A stretch of 64,000 nucleotides of DNA from Aurelia coerulea. Its lineage: Eukaryota > Cnidaria > Scyphozoa > Semaeostomeae > Ulmaridae. The stretch is from positions 18,210,501 through 18,274,500 of the forward strand of contig CM076960.1 of assembly GCA_039566865.1 (NCBI GenBank). Reading direction: 5' to 3'. Each line of letters begins with the position of its first letter. Positions within the stretch are counted from its first letter, which is position 1. This document shows positions 1 to 10,400 of this stretch, one piece after another. The translations under genes were made by a program, and so were the position numbers. The notes beneath the pieces are model-generated. The model was given only the letters and a program-made list of their open reading frames with translations, did no database searches and was not told where the DNA came from.

Positions 1-10
1 AGCTCTTGTA

Positions 11-557
11 TCGGGTGTCCCAAAAAAGTACTCATGTTTAAAAGATCACCAGAAATTGATTATCAAACCTTTGCTAAAATTTTCTTTTTGACTTGTTTTG
101 TCGAAGACCCAAAAATATTTATAGATGCTAAAATTTTTGCTTTTGATGCAATGAGGTAGAAAAATTACACATTGGAAAAACATATTTGAGCTATACTTTT
201 CAGCAAAATGTTCAATCTTGCCTAACAGTCAAAAACTTTCATATTTGTATTAGTCATTGAAGTCTCCAAATGATAGTGCGCATTTCTTTCTGTCATTTAT
301 GACCAAACTAGAAGCTTTACATCCACAAAGAAATTGATCTGGCAAGCATAAATGCTTTTTTGCAGCATGATTCAAAACCAGGGAGCCCGAAAAAGAGCTA
401 CATTTGCTAATTTTAAACCATCAGACAAGATCAAGTATGTCTGGGAAAATAATTTGGTCCTTGATCTACTTGGCAAAAAAAGAAAATTGAAGATCGGTCA
501 TGTAATCAAATGTTGGTGATTTTTCAAACTGGAGTACTTGGGTTTTGGGACACCCGA
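11..557. mobile_element. TA-flanked inverted-repeat element (Tc1/mariner-type MITE)
   Basis: The element begins TCGGGTGTCCCAAAA and ends with the inverted match TTTTGGGACACCCGA. A TA dinucleotide lies directly outside each end (9-10 and 558-559), which is the target duplication of Tc1/mariner transposons. The 547-bp interior has no long open frame, so it is non-autonomous. The terminal GGGTGTCCCAAAA is shared with the elements at 8643, 12585, 14869, 34643, 38347 and 47051, although interiors differ. Confidence 0.8.
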
Positions 558-582
558 TAGCACATTAGCATCAACTGCTGTT

Positions 583-1143
583 GATTTACAACGGAATTAA
601 AAGCGATCAGTGATTGCTGACGAAGGAAATTCTCTCAACCAGTAATTCAAATCAAACAAAGCCGCAAAATGTTTCCCCTAAACCAGTAGGGCAAACTCTC
701 GCCTTGTGCACGCGAAAGGTGGATTTTAAGAGAAGTTATATGCTTTTTGCAAAAGGAGAGGGGTAAATCTAAAGCTGTGCGTGACAAATTTTGTTTGTTT
801 GATTCAGGAGCTGAGCAGATGGTATTTAAAATTCTGGTATATTTAGAGCTTAAATGAAACAACTACCACACAGCTCCTGAATCAAATAAACAAAATCTGC
901 CAGACAGATCTTTAGATTCACCCTTTTTCTTTCATTAGAAGCACATAACTTCTCTTAGAAACCATCTTTCGCCTGCACAAGGCGAGAGTTTTCCCTATAG
1001 CTTTCAGGGAAACTTTTGCGACTTTGTTTGTTTTGAATTACTGGTTGAGAGAATTTCTTTGTCTGCAGTCAGCAATCGCTTTGAATTGAGGTGTCAATCA
1101 AAAGCAGCTGCTGCTATTGTATTAAAAAATCTGCCCTTGTTCT
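583..1143. repeat. Large palindromic (foldback) repeat, degraded left end
   Basis: The two halves are long imperfect inverted copies of each other; for example, the text around 640-700 pairs with that around 960-1050. The same family occurs complete at 11834-12435 and 21578-22171, and as halves near 6790-6870 and 56170-56420. The right end carries the family's AAATCTGCCCTTGTT terminus; the left end is eroded. No coding potential. Confidence 0.7.
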
Positions 1144-1598
1144 TGAGCGACATTAGCATAAAGTAAAGCCATTTTTACAAATAGAGCTGCAATGCATGTC
1201 GGTTTCCCATGAGTCTTTAACTGTGAGTTTCATATTCGTGAGTACCCACTGAAAAGCACGTCATAGAGCTCTATCATTCTTTGCGTTTTTCATTAATCTA
1301 GCCATTGTTTTTAATCAGCAAATAGTCCAATTAGGTCGACATCATGCCGCGAGAAATTGAGGCGAAAAAACCACGCGTCCGCAAATTAAGATTGACCCAG
1401 TTGTGAGGGAGAAAGAGGGAGAAATTATCAAAACTTGGCAAGTGTTCAATTAAAGGCAAAGTTACTGGTGAAAGCAAATTAAAGAGTGTTGACTCTGAAG
1501 GGACACGAGGACCAAGGAACTGAGCTGCTTTAGGGAACTGAGCTGGAAATTGCTGCAAAGAATATTTTGTTTGTGGATGGTAAGTTGAATTTCATAGA
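1144..1598. other. Gene-free stretch, nothing recognised
   Basis: AT-rich sequence with no sustained open frame of protein-like composition and no repeat that I could match elsewhere in the window. Confidence 0.5.
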
Positions 1599-1990
1599 AG
1601 GGGCTTCGTTGCCAAATTGTAAACAATTTGTAATCATCATTGCTTTAGGCACGTGCCCGTTGCTTTCTGCAGTTTATTTTGTGGCTTCGCCCAAGCTGTA
1701 AAAGGGTACCTCTGGAGGTAGGCAGTGCCACGACCGGTACACAGAGAAGACACAAATATATTGAGTTTCCCTTCATGATATTGTAACCGTCCAGAATCGA
1801 CTTATATCCGAGCAATCGTAAAAGACATGAATGCTTGGTTCGTTGCTCTGTGAAGTACAAAGATTTATTTTCAAAATGAAGCTTTCATTTTGAAAAAAGA
1901 TGAAAATGTCTGTATGATACTGATTTTACTGCAAAATACTCGTTTAATTTGGTCTTCTTTGAAAAATCTGCAAAATAATCGTTTTGGCAA
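1599..1990 (-). mobile_element. Diverged copy of the TTAA-flanked MITE
   Basis: Starts AGGGGCTTCG and aligns through its middle (CTTATATCCGAGCAATCG at 1801-1818) with the minus-strand copy at 29998-30317. The right end is eroded, so its boundary is approximate and no TTAA pair can be shown. Confidence 0.6.
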
Positions 1991-2304
1991 ACATTTGGTC
2001 TTGGAGAGATTATGTCGCTATATCTCCGTTCATTTACTTTAAGTTTTCTTAAAGCTCTCATTCAAAAGGGGCTCCTTTAAAAAGAAACGACTCTAGGTCT
2101 GAAATTTAAAAGTTTCTTATTTTCAAGTTTCTCATAGTTCCTAAATGCTAAAAAATATTCCCATAAATGACTGTAATATAATGTAGCATTTTCAAAATTA
2201 AAGATTCACACAACAAAAAGGTAACAAGGTAAACATGTAAAATGTACCAGTAATGTGCAATACACATGCATGTATGGTACAGTCATATACCTTCACTTGA
2301 CTTG

Positions 2305-2673
2305 ATTCCCTATCTATAAGAAACTTTGACCCTGATCATGAAAAGGTATCTTTAAATAAGAAACTTTCTGAGGCCTCAATTCAAAAAGTGGTTTCTTATT
2401 TGCGGGTACCCGCTGAATTTGAGTGCTCAAAAATTTAATGAGATTCTTGATCTTTACATCCGGTGCTTTCGTGAACAGTTCACTACGAACTTTGATGAAA
2501 CTATATCTCTGTTTTGTCGATCCCTTCCGAGTAATGCAATGAAAGAAACAAGTGAAAATAAGCAATAGATTTCTTTGGAAAGGAAAAAGTTTTCAAAATA
2601 ATCTTGTCCCAGTTCTGAAGTTTCTTAATTGTTTGGTAATCTGAGAGTTTAGTTTCTTATAAGAAAATGCGTG
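2305..2673. mobile_element. AAGAAAC-rich TA-flanked MITE, truncated left end
   Basis: The right end reads TTTCTTATAAGAAAATGCGTG followed by TA, matching the right ends at 53566 and 42676. The interior repeats short AAGAAAC/GTTTCTT words typical of this family. The left terminus is missing; the first AAGAAAC words appear near 2318. Confidence 0.55.
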
Positions 2674-2700
2674 TATAGGTCTCGTATAGGTCATTCACAC

Positions 2701-3023
2701 TTAAAGGGGCTCCGTCGTCAAAATGTAAACAAAATGATGATTTTTGCAGTTTTTGAACGGTGATATCGCACAGGATTTTCGTATTTTTTTCAAAATGAAA
2801 GTTGCTGTTTAGGCATTAATCCTTGTACTTCACTAAGGAACAAACCAAACATTCATATCTTCTACGATTGCTCGGATATAAGTGGATTTTTAACGGGCGC
2901 TTTTTGGTGGCTTGGGTGAAGCCATCAAACAAACTGCAGAGAACAATGGATGAACAATGGATAATCCCCGACACGTGCGAGTTTACGGATTTGTTTACTG
3001 TTTGGCGACGGAGCCCCTTTAAC
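2701..3023 (+). mobile_element. TTAA-flanked inverted-repeat MITE (piggyBac-like)
   Basis: Inside flanking TTAA (2701-2704 and 3020-3023) the element begins AGGGGCTCCGTCGTCAAA and ends with its inverse, GACGGAGCCCCT. TTAA duplication and short G/C-rich ends are the hallmarks of piggyBac-type elements; assignment to that superfamily is inferred. Open frames on both strands are a by-product of conserved repeat sequence. Other copies: 27650-27965 and 29997-30318, with a diverged one at 1599-1990. Confidence 0.75.
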
Positions 3024-3189
3024 GTATACCCATTATAAATGCCCCATAGCATGGATATATTTCACGATGTAACATTTTCCATATCCGAATAGCATCCGTC
3101 AGCATAGGGCATTGTCCCATTCTTTCAACTGAATTGGTCGAAGGAAACTTTATGTTATTTGCCATGATCCCAGAGAGAGCATTTTAATG

Positions 3190-3600
3190 GTAATAATGCA
3201 AAATTTATATAGCGCCACAATAATAAAAGATACTCTGTTGCGCTTTACAGTCTAAGTCCTATTTACAATTTAAAAATCCGCTTTAAGAATATGTATAGAA
3301 AAATAAGATTAAAAGCATGTTAAAATTTACAATTCTTGATGACTTATTGGAAAAAGATGTTCCTCAACCCTAGTCCAATACTAATTGTACGCTGTTTCAA
3401 AATAGTGTGTTTTCAGGAGCCTCTTGAAAGTTTTTATACATTTTGTGTTCTTTATATTTTCCGGTAAAGAGTTCCATACTGCAGGAGCAGCATATGTAAA
3501 TGCTCTGGTGCCAAGTGTTTTAGTTCTTGTCATTGGTAGCTTTCTATTTTTCTTATTTGATCTCAGTACTCTGCAGCTTTCCTGAACTTCCAAGAGATCG
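3190..3600 (-). mobile_element. 3' fragment of a non-LTR retrotransposon (LINE)
   Basis: On the minus strand 3593-3381 encodes a 70-residue piece with the motif AAPAVWNSLPENIK followed by TFKRLLKTHYF. That arrangement is the extreme C-terminus of CR1/L2/jockey-type reverse transcriptase polyproteins. Downstream on the minus strand, toward 3190, lies an AT-rich 3' UTR with an ATTTATATAGCGCC word. The reverse transcriptase core is absent, so this is a 5'-truncated, dead copy. Confidence 0.7.
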
Positions 3601-4490
3601 GTGAGATATTTAGGTGCAAGTCCATTCAGGCATTTAATTTATACGTCAACAATGCAATTTTAAAATCTATTCGTTGTGCCACTGGCAACCAATGCTGGCA
3701 ACCAATTAAGATTTTGAAGTTGTGTGGAAGGATTTACGAGAGCAGGTATCTGAAACTTAGACGAAAAACATAGAAAGCTCCATAAATTCTAAACTGATTG
3801 AGGAAAATCGATATGCCCAACACAAGAAATACTCAGCTCTTAACGGTCTACAAGATGGTAGCAAGCAAAAATCTGTATCTTTTATGGTTTACGATGTAGC
3901 AATTTGTTGGCATCACAACTCTAAAACTGGCGGGAATTTTATGAATGCTGTAATTCTGAAAATGATGATAATATCCAAAATTCTCTCTCTGGGATTATGG
4001 CAAATCAAATGAAGTTCCCTTCGATCAATTCTGTTGAAAGAACAGGGCAATAACATTTCACACAAACGATTTAAAAATTTTTGCAAAGATTCCAGCCCTA
4101 TGCTGCTTCCGTCAGTGACCCGTACAATCCAAGTAAACTGGTTGACAAATATTGTTTTGAAGAAAAGAGCTGTTTCTGGCATGGCTTTCGTGCCCATTTC
4201 TATAGCAGAGCAACTCTGACAAATTTCTGACGACCTTGAAAAGTCTTACCTATTGGCCTAAATAATTAATACGTATACATAATAAACTAATGTTGAGTTT
4301 TAGTATCGCCATGGTTTCAATAGATGTGTTCGGGTTGCTCTAAATAGTAATTCATCTTCCGATTCAAGCTGCCTAGTGTCTGATTGTTATGCATATCAAG
4401 TAGATACGTAGTTTTTAGTTTGTTATCGACTTTAGTTCGTCTTTTTGTTGCTAGAAGTGAAGCTTGGAGTATTCCTGTTCAGTTTTCACG
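3601..4490. other. Gene-free stretch with a diverged repeat
   Basis: Part of it (about 3800-3980) resembles 20980-21120: both contain a GGTAGCAAGCAAAA-like or GGTATCAAGCAAAA word, then a TGGTTTA(C/T)GAT word and a CATCAC or GTCACATC word. This suggests a shared old repeat. The last ~100 bases directly precede the first TMEM30 exon and may hold its 5' UTR; no TATA box is evident. Confidence 0.45.
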
Positions 4491-7400
4491 ATGCCTTGCC
4501 TGCCATGGAAGAAGTCAAAAGTGGACGCGGAGTCTTCGACCCCAAACAAACCAAACAGTGAGTGATGAGTTCATTTATATCCTCGCAATAAATTATTTTC
4601 TGTCTTAGCAGGGTCTTAGATTAGCCTGAAAAAGATTGCTGCAAAATTGCCAAAAAAGTACTGCAATTTAAAAAATTACAAAATTTCGATCATCCAACCC
4701 AGGGAGATCTAAAGTCCGTCCCAAATTAGATGTTACCTGAGATTTGCGATAACGCAAATTTTCCTTTGCGAAACACTTCTACCGTTGTTATTCGCAGGCA
4801 TTTGCAGGTGACAGCTAATTTCAGACAGACTATAATCACGAAAATTCAACTATCAATCCTAGACTAACTACTTCAGTCCTAATTTCCGCTTCGTTCATTG
4901 AATTGGATGATGGCAATACGCTTCAAGTGGTTATAGCGTCCATCAGTCCATCAATAGCGATAACTACGAACATGTAATCAGTCTAAATCAATCCTATCAT
5001 AAAATTTTCTTTTTGATCTTCTTTGCAAATGATTCAAATATATTTCAAAATGATCAAGTATTTGTTATCATTACTTTAATTCACACATATTCGTTCTTGC
5101 CACCCGATCTCAATACGATTACGCTAAATATGGCAGCAAGGAACTTTTTACCAAGATCCATTGCATTTTTTAATCGAATTCCTATAGAATCGAGAATCGT
5201 TAAAGATTCGTAATTAGAATGCATTGCATCATGGTAAAAAGTTCCTCGCCGCCATCTTCGGCATCATGGTAAAAAGTTCCTCGCCGCCATCTTTAGGGTA
5301 ATCGTCTATTCGACGCCCGTTCGACGCAACGAAAATGTGATGTTTTTATCGAGACCAAGACACTTTCCTTTTGCGAGCAACCGCTTGTGTCATGTATTTG
5401 AGATAATTTCCACAAAAAGTCTGGTAACCATAAGGCGTTAAAGAATTTCGCAACACTTTTCCGGCTTTTACAAAAGAAGTTTTTTGTTTTCCTAGAGTTA
5501 AGTAGAAACATATGGTCAACAAAGGTCATCAGATGATCTGCAGGGTATCCCATACACTACAAGCCAACTCAAACTGAAAATTTAACAAAATTTCATGATA
5601 CTGTAAAAGCTCTATTAAGCCCCCGGAGGCTTATTTGATTTCGGACACTTCAAAGGGGTGGGCTTAAAGAGAGGGGGCTTATTCACAAAATCAAATGACA
5701 CACTAAAGCCTTTCGAACCAACATTCTCATCAGAGTGCAACTTTACATTTGTAAAGTCATTTCAAACTTAACAGCAAATATAAAGTCACACTCTGGTGAG
5801 AAGGTAGGTTCGAAAGGCCTCAGTGTGCCAGAAATCTGTTTGTTTTTTGCGTCTACCTCCTCAGACCTGCCCAAAGTCTATTTCGTCGACAGGGCCGTAG
5901 GTAGCATCTCAAACTTGGGGGGGGGGGGGAGCACGAAACTTCAAGGCATTTTTCATAAAGCTAAAGGGGACCTTCTTTAAATAAAAAGGGCATTTTTTTG
6001 TTTATTGCAACATCTTGGGGGGGGGCACGTGCCTCGGTTCCTACGGCTACGTTCTTCAACTCAGTCAATATCTCAGACCTTTTTTGCAACTTTACTGAAC
6101 GAATTTTTTCACATTTTGACTGAGTTGACGAAATGGACTTGAGGCAAGTCTACCACCTCCTTAGAAGTATATAATTTTTAATAACCAAATTTTGTATCAA
6201 TTTGCATTTTATCAAAGTATTTATCTAAGTATTTATCTCTTTCTGCAGGTTCACCATTCATGCAACAACAACTACCAGCTTCTACCTTAGACATCACAGC
6301 ATCAACAATGCTTCCAATCTTCCTTTGTCTTGCTGTTGCCTTTGTCCCGATTGGCATTGTCTTTATTACAACCAATAGTAAGGTAGGTTAATGAATATCG
6401 TACAAAATAATTCATTGTAACTATACAGTTGTTTAGACTTACTCTTCTCGTCCCAATTTTTCAATGTTTGGAAACAGAGCATTTTCACTCGCTGTTGCTA
6501 CATTATGGAATCGCTTAACTTATAACATTCGTAACTCGCAGAGCATTGATACTTTTAAATCTAGATTGAAAACATTCCTATTTCTATTTTTTTTTAACTG
6601 TGATTAATTCTGGAACTTTTTACATGCAAATATGGACACTTTTTTAACTTAGGTATTGTTCAGCGGTAAAGAATATATATACCTAATAGATTTTGGGGCT
6701 ATATTAAAATTATAATAATAATAATTATTATTATTGTTATCACACCTTTCCATTTTTACACTGTTTACAGCACGATCACTGCAGCGGAAATACGAATAAA
6801 TCGCTTTGAATTCAGGTGTGAACAAAAGCAACTCATGCTATTGTCTTACAAAATCTGTCCTTGTTGCACGCCCTTAGTTAAATGTTCTTTGTTGTAGGTT
6901 CTAGAGACAGTTGTAGAATACACAGACTGCAAACAGTACACATGTGATAGTTCATTCAATGCAATCAGCGGTACTGGTGCTGGTACTAAGAAGTGCTGCA
7001 AAGTTGCTTTCAATTTGAAAGAGGAATATGCTGGGCATGTTTATATGTATTATCAGCTGGAGAATTTCTTTCAGGTGAGCTTAGTTTACATTAATTGCTG
7101 CCGAAGGCAGCCTTACTATTTTTCTTCAATCAGTGAGCAAAATCTGCCTGCCTGGCTGCCGTCTTTCTGCCTGCTGTCTGTCTGTCTGTCGTCAGACTAT
7201 GTAGTAGACGGGCCAGCTCACGGCTGCGGTTCGCAGGCTCGCGGCTTGTGAGCATTTATCCAACAAACAACATAACAACAAAGTTCTCCAATAGTTCTTC
7301 CTACCTACTTAACTACCTAACATTTACTATGACCTAACTACGTCAATGGACGACAAAGGTTTATTTCTGACAATGCAGAACTCAATATTACGGACCACGG

Positions 7401-10400
7401 AACCATGGAATGCAGAACTACGGAACCAAGAGCCTTGGACTAGAAATCATTACCCAACTGTAAATTCAAACATAATGCACGTTTTCTTAGCGATAATCAT
7501 TCAATTAATTTCTATAAAATTGACCTCGCTACAATCGCATTTGGTACAAATACTAATCGGCAGCACTCGCTGATTGATGTTATGTCTAGTAGACATAAGG
7601 GTTATCAATCAACAACACAATTAACCCTTTTTTAAATGTAGAAAAATTCAAAAAGCTTCATCGTTACAACCCTTTCATTAGACAATTTACTTGATTTTGA
7701 CATCCAAGGAGAACAAGGGAGTGCTGCTTTCGAAACAACCACTTATCTTACCTTTCCTTTGCCATGAATCATGAATCACGAATCATGAATCACGAATCAT
7801 GAATCACGGTCAATAGGAAACTCTGAATCAGAAAAGTAGATTTACGTTTAAACTTCTGACTTTTCGTCCCTTATTTCCCTGCGTTCTTTGATTTGCTGAT
7901 ATCACTTGGTAATATGACTTTAAACCAGACTTTGAAGCGATTCTTTTGGATGTACGAGAACTCCCGCTAGTTTGAGTCATTTGGAAACAGGGGGCCCACT
8001 TTATGAGAGTAATGGTATGAGTCCCATTACAAAGTGATATCAGCAAATCAAAGAACGCAGGGAAACAAGGGACGAAAAGTCATAAGTCTAATCTTAGCCT
8101 TTATGTTGATTACTGCGCTCTTGGCCTAAATTCTTAAGCTTCGGATTGCCCACGTGGGATTGCCCATGATAATTTCAACCAATCAAATTCCTGCTATTTG
8201 TTGGATTGACCAATTGGAAGGTCCCATTCGATTTAACCTGGTTTAGTTTAAGCTGGTTTAGCTAGCCTGCGCGCAGACTTTGGTGGTTGCTGTGGAGGAG
8301 ATTCTTCCTCTCCTCCACAGCAACCAAATTCTGCGTGCAGGCTAGGTTTAGCTTGCAAGTATGAAAAGGGTTTAGTTCAGAACTGAAACTTTCAGAATGA
8401 AAGTGATTTCATAGATTTTGGACAGATGAATCCTTTCTCATTCTAGAACCACAGAGCATATGCACGTTCAAAAGACGATGAACAACTTTATGGAGTGATC
8501 AAAAAGACGCTTTCTTCAAACTGCAAAGCCCCGTATCGTTACCGTACGATCCAAACTGTTAATAATCAGAGCCATGAATTCAAAATTGCTCCTTGTGGGG
8601 CTCTTGCTAATAGTATCTTTAACGGTTCGTATTCTTTTTGTACAGGGTGTCCCAAAAAATTTATGCCCCGTTTGCCTAAAGATTGCGACCTATCTAGCAA
8701 CACCTTCTCGTCAAACTTTTGCATGATGCTGCTCTTTTGGATATTCAATTAAAGTTTGCAACCTCCAAATTTCCATATGAAATTCTGGCATCTATGATTT
8801 AGATTCAGCACCTAAATTTTAGTCTGATAACTGAAACCAGCGGTCGGCCATTTTGTCTTACTATTTTGCAATTTTATGTATGATCACGTGAAGTAAGAAA
8901 TAATTTATAAGTGATTTGACAGAAATAATGGACTCTGAGGGTGTAAAGTTACACCCGGAGCAATTTCCATGGTGAATTCCCTCATAGATTTTCAAACTTC
9001 TTATCGTCATAAGATCAAAATCGCGAACAGTAGGATTTGACAATTTGATCTGGACTAAATTTGGTCTGCTGAAGGTCATAGCTCCATCATTTGTCAACAG
9101 ATTTACGCAAACTTTATTGAACATCTGAAGCAAAATCAAAAGTGTTTCGAGAATTTTTATATTTCCAAAACGAGGTCGTTAATTGAAAAGGTGTATTGAA
9201 TAGATCTTTTTCCGTGGTTATAATTGTGTACATACTTCTCACACCTTTTGAATCGATGTTTTTCGGTGGTCCTGGCATCAATGGGTAGTTAGCAGTTGTG
9301 CTTGATTTCCACAGGTTTGTTCTTTTGCGGAGGAAAATGTTATATACTACTTTGGAGGAGCTAGCGCACTGCAGGGCTATATCAATTATTCCCCCACAGG
9401 TACATATTAGTTGCAGTGCTCCTCCATAGAAGCACACCAACTACCCATGGTCCTAATTGTGTACACACTTCTCACACCTTTTGGATAGATGTTTTTTGGT
9501 GTTCCTAATTTTGTACATACTTCTCACATCTATTGATTCACATATCTTTTATTATGTGTGATTTGGCAACCGTTCCAGAATAGCCCTTTTAGCTCTTCTA
9601 CAAAAAAAAGCCTGGATCGAGCGTTATTTTTATACATTCTTATACATGAAGTTTGATCGAGTGGCGTTAGAGCTTCTATCACTATTGTGGACATTCGAAA
9701 ATTTCCAAAATGTAGCAAAATGTTGTTCGATTCTGATTCTTTTCAGAATAGCTAAAAGTTCTATTGCTTGCCATAAACTTATTGTATTGTTACCCTATTT
9801 TCAGATACCTTCAAGATGGTTTACGTTCAAGTAGGCCCAGATATCCCAGTCACTTTATCCAGCGAAAACATCACATGGACAATGGATAAGAAAAACAAAT
9901 TCCAGAACCCGTCCTTGAAGAATGTCCCTAACAATACTCTCAAGGATGCGTACAAAGATTTTGTCAGCCCACCCAACTGGCCCAAGCCAATCTACGAACT
10001 TAGTCCGTACGACCCGGATAACAATGGCAACTTGAACAGTGATTTCATTGTTTGGATGAGGGCTGCAACGTTTCCTAAATTTCGCAAGCTTTACAGGCAG
10101 ATTGTTCATGTTGGAGCTCATTTTGGAAAAGGTTTACCGAAAGGAAACTATCGAATGGATATTCAGTACAGTATCCTTTTCCGTTGACTAGAAGGATAGA
10201 TTTTTAAATTCCGTTTTTCTTCATTTATGTATCGTTTCATTCATTCATTTTTTGCTTTCTAGCCTAATTTCGTTTGAGAATAAAAACAGGGCAATAACTT
10301 GTAATAAACCAATCCGAAGTTTAATAGTTTATTAGTTCATACATTCGTTCCTTCATTAATTTATTTCCTTGTCAGCTTGATTTCCACGTCTATCTTTGCA

